Positions 8,260 through 17,651 of a stretch of DNA of 64,000 nt are shown in pieces. Position numbers and translations under genes: made by a program. The stretch covers positions 2,390,501-2,454,500 of the forward strand of contig NZ_CP022372.1 in NCBI RefSeq assembly GCF_002220095.1, read 5' to 3'. How positions within the stretch are numbered: the stretch's first letter is position 1; every line of letters begins with the position of its first letter. The DNA comes from Bosea sp. AS-1 (GTDB taxonomy: Bacteria > Pseudomonadota > Alphaproteobacteria > Rhizobiales > Beijerinckiaceae). The notes under the pieces are model-generated. The model was not told the origin of the DNA and made no database searches. It worked only from the letters and a program-made list of their open reading frames with translations.

Positions 8260-9996
8260 ATGAGCGAGCGCTTCCGACAGTTCCAGGACGCATTTCCGGA
8301 AGAGGCCTGCCTCGCCGCGCTGATGCGTCTGCGCCATGGCGGTACGAGCATGGCTTGTCCGGCCTGTGGCAGGCCTGCGCACTTCGAGGCGCGGCCGAAG
8401 CTGCGTGGCTTCGCCTGCAACCATTGCAACTATTTGATTCATCCGGCGGACGGCACGCCACTGGAAAGCCGGCGTATCGCACTCCAGCACTGGTTCTTCG
8501 CCGTGAAGTTGATGGCCGAGCAACCGGGCAAGGCCGCCGTCGCGGCGCTGACCCGCGAGGCGGGGTTGCCCCAACTCGCGTCCAAGCGGCTGGTCGACGA
8601 ACTCACCGCGCTCGGCGAGCAGGGGGCTTCTCCGTGGCTTGTTGCCGTGACGCAGCTCGTGACCGGGAGGGGCGAGCCCATCGTTCCGGCCGCGTTGCCG
8701 GAGCGGCCGGTAGCACAGCCGCCGAGGCCACAGCCGGCTGCTGCCAGTGTCGCGCCTTCGCCGCCACCGCCAGCCTCGCCCATGCCGAAACCGTCGCCAG
8801 CACCGCCATCTCCCGCGCCACGGGCGGCCTCATCCGAACCTGAAGCCTTCGTGGCGGTTCCGAAGAAGGCGTCCTCGGGGCGGATGGCGATCGCAGGTGT
8901 TGCGGCCGGCGTCGCCTGCGTCGTGGCTGCGGTCGTCGCGCTCGCCTATGCGCGGCTGCAGCAGCAGGAACGGCCGCCGGAAGATGCGGAGTTTGCGTCC
9001 GAACGGGTGATACCGGCTCTCAAGGACGCGCCGGCACGTCCTTCGTTGATCCTGTCCTCCGTCGAGCAGGATCTGGAGGGCGCTCGGCAAGCGGCCCAGT
9101 TCGCGCTCGACAACGATCCGGCGCTCGCCAACATCAAGCCGCAGGACGATGCACCGACGCAGCAGATCCCGGTCAATCAGCTGCAGCTGCCGTCAAACAT
9201 CCTGCTGGTGCCACCCAAGCCCGGCGGCGCGCCGCCCCCGGGGCCGGCTTCGCCCAGCGGGGCACCGCAGCCGCCACCGATGATCTCCAGCGGGGATCCT
9301 GACCAGGTCCTGAGCTTCGGGCCGATCAAGATCCGCCGCCACCTCGTCGACACCATCGTGCGGGCCAGCAAGGTGGTCGGCGCCGATCCGACGCTGCTGA
9401 TGGCCGTCGCGGACAAGGAATCCTCCTTCTCGACGGCAGTGAAGGCGCAGACCTCCTCGGCGACAGGCCTCTACCAGTTCATCGAGCAGACCTGGCTCGG
9501 CGTGATCTACGAGTTCGGCGCGAAGCACGGGCTTGCCGCCGATGTGAAGCTGATCGGCAAGTCCGGCCGGCAATTCGTCGTCAGCGATTCGAGCCAGCGC
9601 CAGCGCATCCTCGACATGCGGCGCGAGCCCTATATCTCGGCGTTGCTTGCGGCGGAGATGCTGAAGCGCGATACGCTCAGGCTGGAGCGGGCGCTCGGCC
9701 GCCACCTCACCGGCGGCGAGATCTATCTGATCCATTTCCTCGGGCCCGATGCAGCGCAGACCTTCATCGAGACGATGGAGGAGCAGCCGGGCGTCAAGGC
9801 GGCCGAGCTGCTGCCGAAGCCAGCCCAGGCCAACCGGCCGATCTTCTATGCCGATGCGGGCGGCGAGACGAAGACGCTCTCGGTCTCCGAGGTCCACAAG
9901 AAGTTCAACGACATGATCAAGGTCAGGCTCGACCGCTACAGCGCGGTCCGGCCGACGATGGGGCCGGGCCTCGCCCGGCCGCAGCCGAAGAAATGA
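8260..9996 (+). CDS. IS1595-type zinc-ribbon / transmembrane / lytic transglycosylase (SLT) fusion protein
   Basis: The 578-residue product from ATG 8260 has three parts. Residues 1-110 match the N-terminal region of IS1595-family transposases: FPEEACLAALMRLRHGG, a zinc ribbon with Cys33/Cys36 and Cys53/Cys56, then HPADGTPLE and HWFFAVKLMA. The DDE transposase core is absent. A proline-rich stretch (about 145-200) precedes one transmembrane helix near 209-231, then a second proline-rich linker. The C-terminal domain is SLT-type: ADKESSF with likely catalytic Glu387, and SATGLYQFIEQTW. The topology suggests a cytoplasmic zinc ribbon and a periplasmic murein-cleaving domain. It lies directly before the T6SS locus; T6SSs often need a dedicated murein hydrolase, so a role there is plausible but unproven. 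An in-frame TTG at 8197 would add 21 residues. Confidence 0.85.
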   Translation: MSERFRQFQDAFPEEACLAALMRLRHGGTSMACPACGRPAHFEARPKLRGFACNHCNYLIHPADGTPLESRRIALQHWFFAVKLMAEQPGKAAVAALTREAGLPQLASKRLVDELTALGEQGASPWLVAVTQLVTGRGEPIVPAALPERPVAQPPRPQPAAASVAPSPPPPASPMPKPSPAPPSPAPRAASSEPEAFVAVPKKASSGRMAIAGVAAGVACVVAAVVALAYARLQQQERPPEDAEFASERVIPALKDAPARPSLILSSVEQDLEGARQAAQFALDNDPALANIKPQDDAPTQQIPVNQLQLPSNILLVPPKPGGAPPPGPASPSGAPQPPPMISSGDPDQVLSFGPIKIRRHLVDTIVRASKVVGADPTLLMAVADKESSFSTAVKAQTSSATGLYQFIEQTWLGVIYEFGAKHGLAADVKLIGKSGRQFVVSDSSQRQRILDMRREPYISALLAAEMLKRDTLRLERALGRHLTGGEIYLIHFLGPDAAQTFIETMEEQPGVKAAELLPKPAQANRPIFYADAGGETKTLSVSEVHKKFNDMIKVRLDRYSAVRPTMGPGLARPQPKK

Positions 9997-10086
9997 TGCT
10001 GCGAACGACTGCCTCTTGCCGCGGGCAATTCCGCATGCGGCGTTTCATTCCCCGCCGGGGCCGGGGCTCGGGAAGGAGTGACGACC

Positions 10087-10365
10087 ATGGCCGGCAACCG
10101 TTTCGAACAGGTCGACGAGCCGCAGGCCGACGCGATCACACTTAGTCTGTCGACGCGCGGCGGAGAGGCTTTCGGGCGCGTGCATTGCCCGGCGGATCTC
10201 GCGGCTGGGCATCTCGTCAATGATTTCGTCAGCGACGAGATGGCCGCCAAGGACGCTTTCCGCACCGCGATCCGCCTGGCCAACGAAATCCGCGCGCCGA
10301 TCGTGGTCGAGGATGCGGCCGGCGTCTGGCAGGACGAATGGGGCGTGCTTTACCGGGAGATGTGA
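10087..10365 (+). CDS. Conserved-looking 92-aa protein of unknown function
   Basis: ATG 10087 has a textbook AAGGAG eight bases upstream (10073-10078), better evidence for this start than the GTG at 10078. The 92-residue acidic protein has no signal peptide, membrane helix or motif I can name; it ends in VWQDEWGVLYREM and looks like a compact alpha/beta domain. It lies 90 bp after the transglycosylase gene on the same strand and is convergent with ppkA. Confidence 0.7.
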   Translation: MAGNRFEQVDEPQADAITLSLSTRGGEAFGRVHCPADLAAGHLVNDFVSDEMAAKDAFRTAIRLANEIRAPIVVEDAAGVWQDEWGVLYREM

Positions 10366-10408
10366 GGGGAGCGCGGCCCGGCGCGCCGCGCGACGACGAT
10401 GCAGAACC

Positions 10409-12505
10409 TCACTCGATCCGAAAATACTTGATGCCGAGGCCGAGCTTGCCGGTCTGGCGGGCGAGGTCGAGCTTGAGGTTCTTGAAGAACTCGCCGGCCG
10501 GAGAGGGGTTGGGGCCGGAGAGTGCCGGCAGCGGCGCCTGGCTGACGAGCGCCAGAACCGTCTGCGGACGCGCCGCGCCACCGGTCGATTCGAGCTTCAG
10601 GTTGAAGGTGACCTTGTCGCCCTCGCGCTTCATGAAGCTGGCGAGATTGTAGACGAGGCCGTCGTCGCCGATGAGCACGACGTCGAGATTGAGGCCGCCG
10701 CCGGCTTCGACGGCGCCGTTCAGCACCTCGCCGCTCTTCATGTTGAAGTTGCCGATCTGAAGCTTGACCCCACGGTCGATCGCGACGCCCAGCTGGCGCA
10801 GGAAATCGGCCATCGGGCATTGCGCGGTGGTCAGTGGGCGCAGATTGATCTGCGCCTCGAAACCCTGCGCTGCCTTGAAGGCCTTGTCGAAGGCGACGAA
10901 GGGCTCAGTGCCGCTGCCGAAGCCTTCGAGCACGGCCTTGCGATCGCCGATCTCGAGCGGCCAGAGGAAGAAGCAGGAGCCGCCGTCATAGTCCCGGATA
11001 TAGCGCTCGATGCGCTCGGCCGGCGTGCGCGGATCGGGCTCCTGCACGATCGGCGAAGGCTGCTGGGTGCTGGTGGCCTCGACGGGTGGCTTCTGCGTGG
11101 TGCCGGCGACGACGGGGGGCTTCTCCGCGGGTTTGGTTTGGGCGATCGGAGGCACAGCCGGCGGCTTCGTCTGGCTGACGGGGGGTGGCTTCGCCGCGGG
11201 CGCCTCCGTCACCGGCGCCGGCGGCGTTAGCGGCGGAGGTGCGCTGCTCTCGGTGTTGACGGCGACCTGCGCTTCGCTCGGCTTCTGCGGTTGAGGCGCC
11301 TGCACCGGCGATGGAGGGGCAGCGGGCGGACTCGTATTCGCTTGTGCGGGCTTGCCTGTGTTCTGCTCCGGAGGCGGCGTGACCGGGCTTTCGGGCTTGG
11401 CCTCGGAGAGCTGGGGAACGCCGCTGGCGGAGCCAGGCCGGCTGGAAGCGGGTTGCTCCGAGAGCGGCGGCGGGCCGTCCGCCGGCAGGCGCGCCGTCTG
11501 GCTGGTCTCGGCGGGCTTCAGGGTGGTCCAGACGTAGAAGCCGCCGCCGCCGGCGAGCAGCGCAAGCGCTGCAACCCCTGCGACCAGAGGCAGGGGCGAG
11601 CGCCCGGGCTTCCCGGGCGGATGACTGGCGGAAGGGACTTTCTTTCCGGCCGCTTGCGGTTGCCAGGCAGCGACCTCGGCCATGTCGGCCGGACGGTTCT
11701 CAGGGTCGGGCGCCAACATGCGCGCCAGCAGCGGGCGCAAGGTGGCATCGACCTGCGAAAGATCGGGCAGGCGGCGACGCTTGTCGAGGATGTCGACCTG
11801 GGAACCGCCCATGTCGATGGGCCGCCCGGTCAGCGCCTGCGCCAGCACCAGCGCGAAGGAATACATGTCGGAGCGACCGGAGACCTCGCCGCCATAGAGC
11901 CCGAGCTGCTCGGGCGAGACATAGTTGTATTTGCCGGCGAAGCCCGAGCCGATCACCGTGCCTTCGCCGAGGATGCTGGAGCGGGCGATGCCGAAGTCGA
12001 TGATCTTGGCGCGGGAGGGATCGCCGCCCGGCAGGATGATGTTGTCGGGCGAGATGTCGCGGTGGATGATGCCGAGCCGGTGAGCGGCATGCAGCCCCGG
12101 CGCGACGCGCTGGCGCAGCACGTCGACCTCTTCCACGGTCAGCGGCCGCTCCTTGATGCGCTCCGAAAGCGGCTGGCCGTCGACGAACTCCATCGCGAGA
12201 TAGGGCGTCTCCGTCACCGGGTCGATGGCGAAGACGTAGTAGCGGACGATGGCCTCGTTATAGAGGTTGTGCAGGGCTGCCGCCTCACGCCGAAACAGGG
12301 CGAGCACCGCCTCGTCGCGGGCCATGTCGGGGCGGATCATCTTGATCGCCACTGCATCGCCGGTCTGGATAGCGCGGCCGCGATAGACCTCGCCCATGCC
12401 GCCGATCGCGATCAGGCTCTCGATCTCGTAGATGCCGTTGAGCTTCGTGCCGATGCGCGCATTCGCACGGGGCGCGATCACGGTGCGCTCGGAATCGTCG
12501 CTCAT
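10409..12505 (-). CDS. ppkA: T6SS-associated Ser/Thr protein kinase PpkA
   Basis: The 698-residue protein begins with a Hanks-type kinase domain: glycine loop IGGMGEVYRG, catalytic Lys55 in AVAIKMI, HRDISPDN (148-155) and DFG (170-172). A transmembrane helix lies near residues 305-327, then about 170 residues of Pro-rich linker and a C-terminal periplasmic domain of about 190 residues (from PAERIERYIRDYDGGSCFF). In T6SSs PpkA phosphorylates the FHA protein or TssL to trigger assembly, opposed by PppA. The catalytic loop has Ser where most such kinases have Lys (HRDxK). It is the last gene of the tssK-L-M-tagF-pppA-ppkA run, and its ATG overlaps the pppA stop by four bases. Confidence 0.9.
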   Translation of the reverse strand: MSDDSERTVIAPRANARIGTKLNGIYEIESLIAIGGMGEVYRGRAIQTGDAVAIKMIRPDMARDEAVLALFRREAAALHNLYNEAIVRYYVFAIDPVTETPYLAMEFVDGQPLSERIKERPLTVEEVDVLRQRVAPGLHAAHRLGIIHRDISPDNIILPGGDPSRAKIIDFGIARSSILGEGTVIGSGFAGKYNYVSPEQLGLYGGEVSGRSDMYSFALVLAQALTGRPIDMGGSQVDILDKRRRLPDLSQVDATLRPLLARMLAPDPENRPADMAEVAAWQPQAAGKKVPSASHPPGKPGRSPLPLVAGVAALALLAGGGGFYVWTTLKPAETSQTARLPADGPPPLSEQPASSRPGSASGVPQLSEAKPESPVTPPPEQNTGKPAQANTSPPAAPPSPVQAPQPQKPSEAQVAVNTESSAPPPLTPPAPVTEAPAAKPPPVSQTKPPAVPPIAQTKPAEKPPVVAGTTQKPPVEATSTQQPSPIVQEPDPRTPAERIERYIRDYDGGSCFFLWPLEIGDRKAVLEGFGSGTEPFVAFDKAFKAAQGFEAQINLRPLTTAQCPMADFLRQLGVAIDRGVKLQIGNFNMKSGEVLNGAVEAGGGLNLDVVLIGDDGLVYNLASFMKREGDKVTFNLKLESTGGAARPQTVLALVSQAPLPALSGPNPSPAGEFFKNLKLDLARQTGKLGLGIKYFRIE

Positions 12506-13296
12506 GACGGGCTACCCCCTGCCGTGCGCCGGTTCGGCATCCAGCGTGTCCTTTCGGCCGAGCCTTGTCGATAGCGGACGATGATGACCGTGACGTTGTC
12601 GCGCGCGCCGCGCTCCAGCGTCAGCGCCAGCAGGGCGTCGCAGGCTTCCTGCGCGCTGCCGGCCTCGACGGCGGCCAGGATCTCCGTGTCGGCGACATGC
12701 TCGGTTAGTCCGTCCGAGCAGAGAATGAAGACGTCGCCATCGGCGATCTCGCCGCTTTCGATGTCGAGTTCGGGCATCTCGTGCACGCCGATGGCATGGG
12801 TGATGACGTGGCGACGCGGCGAACGCTTCGCTTCATCCGGCGTCATCACGCCGCGATCGACCATGTCCTGCACCTCGGTGTGGTCGCGCGAGACCTGCGT
12901 GATCTGCCCGGAGCGCACGAGATAGATGCGGCTGTCTCCCGACCAGACGCAGGCGAAATGACGCTGGTGGACGAGCAGCACCACAAGGGTCGCGCCCATG
13001 GTGGCGCCGCGCCGGCGAATCTCCTCGCGCAGCGTCTCATTGGCCTTGAGCACGCTGTCTTCCAGCATCGCGAGCAGGTCGGCGGCCGAGCGGGCCGCGC
13101 CGACCCCTTCCAGCGCCGCGACCACCGTCGCGCTGGCCAGTGCGCCGTTCTCGTGCCCGCCCATGCCGTCCGCCACCGCCCAGAGGCCGACTTCGGGACG
13201 GAGAATGAAATTGTCCTCGTTCGCCTTGCGCACCTTGCCGGTGTGGCTGATGCAGCCGGTTTCGAAGTCGGAGGCCTCGCGCGGGGCGTCGTTCAT
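12502..13296 (-). CDS. pppA: T6SS-associated PP2C-type protein phosphatase PppA
   Basis: 264 residues from ATG 13296 (MNDAPREASDFETG); the frame can extend upstream but then overlaps the tagF end. PP2C metal-binding motifs are all present: RKANEDNF, WAVADGMGGHENG, WSGDSRIYLVRSG, CSDGLTEH and ARDNVTVII. It removes phosphate placed by PpkA and so resets T6SS assembly (family knowledge). It overlaps ppkA by ATGA, a sign of translational coupling and matched dosage of the antagonistic pair. In Agrobacterium TagF and PppA are fused; here they are separate adjacent genes. Confidence 0.93.
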   Translation of the reverse strand: MNDAPREASDFETGCISHTGKVRKANEDNFILRPEVGLWAVADGMGGHENGALASATVVAALEGVGAARSAADLLAMLEDSVLKANETLREEIRRRGATMGATLVVLLVHQRHFACVWSGDSRIYLVRSGQITQVSRDHTEVQDMVDRGVMTPDEAKRSPRRHVITHAIGVHEMPELDIESGEIADGDVFILCSDGLTEHVADTEILAAVEAGSAQEACDALLALTLERGARDNVTVIIVRYRQGSAERTRWMPNRRTAGGSPS

Positions 13297-13306
13297 GGCG
13301 CAACCC

Positions 13307-14014
13307 TCATGACCCGACATGCTCGGGTTCGAGATGGGCATCGAAACGGCCAGTCAGCAATCCGGAGAAGAGATAGGGGTCCGGCAGGGCCTGGCCGATG
13401 AGGGCCAGCGGCTCGAAATTCGGCCCGCCGACGGTCCAGAGATATGAGGCATGGGCATAGGCGCGGGCGTGGTCCTCGACGCGGAGCGCCGCCAGCCGCT
13501 CCGGGAAACCGGAGGAGATCGCCGCGGTGACGATGGAGCCGTCGGACAGACGCACCATGTCCTGCGGCGGGGCGGCGAGGAGCTGGTCGTCGGGAAGGGG
13601 TAGGGCGGCGAGGCGCTGGGCCACCGCCTCATAGCTCGCTCCCGGATCGAGCGCCTCAAGCAGAAAATCCTCGACCGCTTCGAACCATCGGTCCTGCGGG
13701 TCGAGCTCCGGCGGCGGGATGGCGGCGCCGGGGCCGGCTGCAGCGAAGATGGTGAGCGGAAAATAGCGACCGATGCCGTCGACCGAGGGCATGAAGGCCC
13801 CGGCGACGGCCTGGCCGCCATGGGCAGCGCCCAGCCAGAAGCGCCAGATCGGGGCATTGAGATAGGCCTCCTGCCAGCGCTGGCCGAGTTCGAGCCGGCT
13901 CGCGGTCAGCCCGCCCTGCAGCCATTTCTCGTAGACCGCGAGGAAGCCGGAGGGAGCGTTCAGCGCGATGAAGTCGCGCTTGGCGGGGAGCTTGCCGAAG
14001 AGGCCGCAGGGCAC
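13307..14014 (-). CDS. tagF: T6SS-associated protein TagF
   Basis: The 235-residue protein starts with the TagF hallmark GLFGKLPAKRDFI, followed by WLQGGL, APIWRFWL and GAFMPSVDGIGRYFPL. TagF acts as a post-translational repressor of T6SS assembly by sequestering Fha or related factors (family knowledge). The start is GTG 14014, 3 bp after the tssM stop, so it is probably translationally coupled. A 10-bp gap separates it from pppA. Confidence 0.92.
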   Translation of the reverse strand: MPCGLFGKLPAKRDFIALNAPSGFLAVYEKWLQGGLTASRLELGQRWQEAYLNAPIWRFWLGAAHGGQAVAGAFMPSVDGIGRYFPLTIFAAAGPGAAIPPPELDPQDRWFEAVEDFLLEALDPGASYEAVAQRLAALPLPDDQLLAAPPQDMVRLSDGSIVTAAISSGFPERLAALRVEDHARAYAHASYLWTVGGPNFEPLALIGQALPDPYLFSGLLTGRFDAHLEPEHVGS

Positions 14015-14017
14015 GGG

Positions 14018-17000
14018 TCAGATCCCGGAAGGGCAGCGGATTTCCCGCAGCGCCGGCAGGATCAGCGGGTTCTTGAGCGAGCCGACGCCGAAGGCGTAAC
14101 CCACTTGTCGGCCACCCGCATTCAGCGTGAAGCCGACATTGTCACCCTGCTTCAGCACCGAACCGGCGTCGAGCAGGCGGAAGAAGGACCAGGTGCCGTC
14201 CTTCTCGAACAGCTTGGCTTCGCCCTGGGGCGCGGACGAGCCGGAAGAGAAGAAACCGCCGCCGAACATGCCGCCGGAATTGTTGCTGCCGCCGCCCAAG
14301 GTCAGCGTGATCGCCGTTTTGCCGACGCCCCCGCCCGGCCACATCACTGGGGCCGGCGTGTTGACGCCCTGCTGGCTCGTCACGGTGAAGCCGTTGATTT
14401 CCAGCTTGGCGCTGGATGCGTCAGCCGAGAGCGCGGTCGGCGTCACCACCATCTGGAAGGAGGGCAGGTTGCCGCCGGTCGGGAAGAAGGCCTCCTTGAT
14501 CTCGCTGGCGCGCTGGAATTCACGCAGCGTCGTCGGCGACAGCGCACGGGCCACGCGGCTGTCGGCGCGCCAGCTCCATTGTGGCTTGGAGGTATCGACG
14601 AAGGGTTCCAGCCGCTCCTTGTAGAACTTGTCCATGATCTGGCCGGGCGCGAAGAGCCGGGCGAAATCGGCGAGCGGAACGTCGCGGGCGCTCGCCTTGG
14701 TGAAGGGGTAGCGGTTGGTGACGATCTCATTGCAGACGCCGGTGACCTGCTCCGCCAGTGCCTGCCGCAGCAGCGCGACGGTGGCACCGGTCGCGTCGCC
14801 TTCGAAGTCATTGACCGCCTGAACGATCATGCCGTCGAAGGGGGCGGGGTAGCGGGAGGAATTGGCGCGGAGCGTCGCGATCAGCGGGACGAGCGCGGCG
14901 TTCGCTGCTGCCGACTGGCTCGGGTTGGTCGCCGCGGTGGCGAGGTTCTGGTTGATCTCTGAGAAGGTCTGCAGGAGCTGGTCGACCGGCCTGCGGCCGA
15001 GATCGCCGTCGACGAGGACGTGATAAGGCTTGAACTGCGCCTCGATATCGGCACCGAGCGATACGTCGTTGCCACCGGCCAGCACGCGATCGACGCCGGC
15101 CGAGGCCATCGGCAGGTTGGTGCCGAGCCGGCCCAGCGCCTGGCTGGCGCGCTGGTCGAGCGTCTGCGCCGCTTGTTTTGCGGCGGCCTCCGCCACTGCC
15201 TTCTTCGCGTTCGGCCGCTCCTTGGTGAGCTGCGTCTCGTCGCGCAGCGATTCGAGGATCTGCTTGAAGGGCGAGGTCGCGGCCGAGATGGCGCTGAGCG
15301 CGACATAGCGCGGCTTGTCGGCGTTGAGGGGCCGGAGCTTCAGCCGCTTCAGCGTCTTCTGCCAGGTTGCGACATAGTCGCGGCTGTAGAGCTTCATCAG
15401 ATCCTGGAACAGCGTCGCGTATTGGGCGGTGATCGCCTGCTGGTCGACATTCTCGCCCAGCACCCAGCGCTCCTTCTCGATGCGGTCGCCGATATCGCCG
15501 AGCCGGCCGATGAAGGCGTTCTGGAAGCCGTCATAGGTGTAGAAATAGGGCACACGGATCTGGTCGAGGTCTTCGCCACTGAGCCCCTCGAAGACCAGTC
15601 GTACATCGGAGCCGCCCCGCTGCGAGGCGACCCAGTCCTTTGCGCTGTCGCTGCGCGACTGCGTCCGCAGCAATTCATAAGCCCGCTCGGCGATGCTGAG
15701 GCGGCGCAGCGTGCGCTGGCTCTGTTCGATCAGCGACTGGTTGAGCTTCACTACCGGCTCGCTATCGCCCTCGTCGAGGTCGAGCATTGCGGTCAGATGC
15801 TCCTCCAGCGCTTCGCGGCCCTTGGCGTTGGCCGGGCCGGGGAAGAGGTTCTCGGCCCAGTCGAGCCGCATCCAGGAGGTGACGAGGTCGCGGTCCATCT
15901 TCGCCTGGCCGCCGATCATCATGTAGACCTTCAGCGCCTCGTAGACGAAGCCGGGGTTGTTGGCTTGCTGCTCGAGCTGCTCCTCCAGCCGGAAGATGAT
16001 GCGCGGGCGCAGCATTCGCTCCAGACCCTGCTGGTAGGTGATCTCGCTGGCGTTCTGCAGGCGCTCGCGCTGGCTGAGCCCGAAGGTGGCGAGCGTCGGC
16101 GTCGGCTCCTCCTGCGTGGCGTAGCCGGCCGGCATGTTCCTGAGCTTGTGCAGCAGCGGCAGGATGCGGCTGAAGTTGCGGTCGGAGATCGTGGTCTCCT
16201 GCAGGACCGGCGCTGCGGCGCTGCGGTAGTCGGAGAGTCCGTAATTGGTCGCGGTGATCAGGTCGCTGTTCCGCGAAAAACTTGTCCACCACAGTCCGAG
16301 CGCGGCGAGCGACAGGAGAGCGACCGTGGCGAAGCCGGCGATGCGCAGCGCGGTCGAGCGGCGCGCTGCCCCGAGATCGGTCGAGACCCAGCCGGATTCG
16401 CCGATCACCACCTTCTGGATCAGCTCGGTGAGGAAATAGCTCTTGCCTTTGCCGGAGAAGGAGGCCGCGCCGGCGTGGTCCGAGCCGAAATTCCGCGAGA
16501 GCGCGCCAATGAGCTGGTCGATCGGCGTGCCTTCCTGCGTGCCCGAGGTGAAATAGAAGCCGCGCAGCGTCGCATTGGCGTGGTAGCGCGTCGGCTCGAA
16601 GACGCGGGTCAGGAAATCGACGATCGAACGCTTTAGCGTCGCCATCTGGCTCGGGAAGCCGAAGATCTGGGCGCGAGCGGTCGGATTGTGCTCGTCCTGC
16701 AAGCGATCGGGCAGACGCTCGTTCAGCCGTTCGATCAGCGCGTCGTATTCCGGCGGTACGTCGCCGATCATGTTGCGGGTCTTGTCGGCGGTCTGGAAGG
16801 TGTGGCCCCAGACCATGCGCCGTTGCGGCTCGGTCAGGGAGCCGAAGAATTCGTTGAAGCCGGCGATCAGGTCGGCCTTGGTGAAGACGGCGTAGACCGG
16901 GAAATCGACCTTCAGCCGCTCATGCAGTTCGAGCAGGCGGGCGCGGATCGCGTCGGCATGGGCGGCGATTTCCTCCGGCGTCGAGGTCAGCAGATCCTCG

Positions 17001-17641
17001 ACGCTGATCGCGACGAGGACGCCGTTGATCGGCTGGCGCGGGCGGTTGGTCTTGAGCAGGTCGAGAAAGGCGAGCCAGCTCGATTTCTCGGCCTTGGTGT
17101 CGGTGTCCTGCGTGGTGTAACGGCCGGCGGTGTCGATCAGCACCGCGTCCTCGGCGAACCACCAGTCGCAATAGCGCGTGCCGCCGGAGCCGGCGACGGC
17201 CGCCGGCGTCGAACCACGCGCCAGCGGGAATTTCAGGCCGGAATTGACCAGCGCCGTGGTCTTGCCCGCGCCGGGCGGGCCGATGATGACGTACCAGGGC
17301 AGGTCGTAGAGATAGTCGCCGCCCTTGCCGCGCGCGCTCTTCAGTGTCGCGAGCGCGTCCCTCATCGCATTGGAGAGGGCCGCGCCGTCGCCGGTCGATT
17401 CCTCCTTCTCCAGCGCCTCCGTCAGCGCGGCGGTGGCCTTGCGGCGGCGGATGACGATGAGCGCGATCCAGCCGAGCGCCCCGAGCATCAGCAGCACCAC
17501 GACGGGCAGGCGCACCCAGAACGACTCGAACGGCCGCACGTCGCCGAAGGCAAGGAAGGGGCCGCCGAACCAGATCAGCGCGGCAAGTGCGAGCGCGCCG
17601 ATCAGGATGGCTACGATGCGGAGCCAGGTGGCGAGATTCAT
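14018..17641 (-). CDS. tssM: T6SS membrane-complex protein TssM (IcmF/VasK)
   Basis: 1207 residues, the normal size. Two N-terminal transmembrane helices (about 7-33 and 44-66) flank a short loop, followed by a cytoplasmic NTPase-like domain with Walker A GPPGAGKT (121-128) and a third helix near 435-455 (GFATVALLSLAALGLWW); the remaining 750 residues are periplasmic. TssM forms the trans-envelope complex with TssL and normally TssJ. Walker A is intact, which is not true of all TssM proteins. It lies 10 bp after tssL. Confidence 0.96.
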   Translation of the reverse strand: MNLATWLRIVAILIGALALAALIWFGGPFLAFGDVRPFESFWVRLPVVVLLMLGALGWIALIVIRRRKATAALTEALEKEESTGDGAALSNAMRDALATLKSARGKGGDYLYDLPWYVIIGPPGAGKTTALVNSGLKFPLARGSTPAAVAGSGGTRYCDWWFAEDAVLIDTAGRYTTQDTDTKAEKSSWLAFLDLLKTNRPRQPINGVLVAISVEDLLTSTPEEIAAHADAIRARLLELHERLKVDFPVYAVFTKADLIAGFNEFFGSLTEPQRRMVWGHTFQTADKTRNMIGDVPPEYDALIERLNERLPDRLQDEHNPTARAQIFGFPSQMATLKRSIVDFLTRVFEPTRYHANATLRGFYFTSGTQEGTPIDQLIGALSRNFGSDHAGAASFSGKGKSYFLTELIQKVVIGESGWVSTDLGAARRSTALRIAGFATVALLSLAALGLWWTSFSRNSDLITATNYGLSDYRSAAAPVLQETTISDRNFSRILPLLHKLRNMPAGYATQEEPTPTLATFGLSQRERLQNASEITYQQGLERMLRPRIIFRLEEQLEQQANNPGFVYEALKVYMMIGGQAKMDRDLVTSWMRLDWAENLFPGPANAKGREALEEHLTAMLDLDEGDSEPVVKLNQSLIEQSQRTLRRLSIAERAYELLRTQSRSDSAKDWVASQRGGSDVRLVFEGLSGEDLDQIRVPYFYTYDGFQNAFIGRLGDIGDRIEKERWVLGENVDQQAITAQYATLFQDLMKLYSRDYVATWQKTLKRLKLRPLNADKPRYVALSAISAATSPFKQILESLRDETQLTKERPNAKKAVAEAAAKQAAQTLDQRASQALGRLGTNLPMASAGVDRVLAGGNDVSLGADIEAQFKPYHVLVDGDLGRRPVDQLLQTFSEINQNLATAATNPSQSAAANAALVPLIATLRANSSRYPAPFDGMIVQAVNDFEGDATGATVALLRQALAEQVTGVCNEIVTNRYPFTKASARDVPLADFARLFAPGQIMDKFYKERLEPFVDTSKPQWSWRADSRVARALSPTTLREFQRASEIKEAFFPTGGNLPSFQMVVTPTALSADASSAKLEINGFTVTSQQGVNTPAPVMWPGGGVGKTAITLTLGGGSNNSGGMFGGGFFSSGSSAPQGEAKLFEKDGTWSFFRLLDAGSVLKQGDNVGFTLNAGGRQVGYAFGVGSLKNPLILPALREIRCPSGI

Positions 17642-17651
17642 GCGCGCCTCC

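Noticed and set aside
8260..8600. Functional IS1595 insertion sequence
   Set aside because: Only the zinc-ribbon part is present; there is no DDE core, no terminal inverted repeat and no target duplication seen. Treated as a fused domain.
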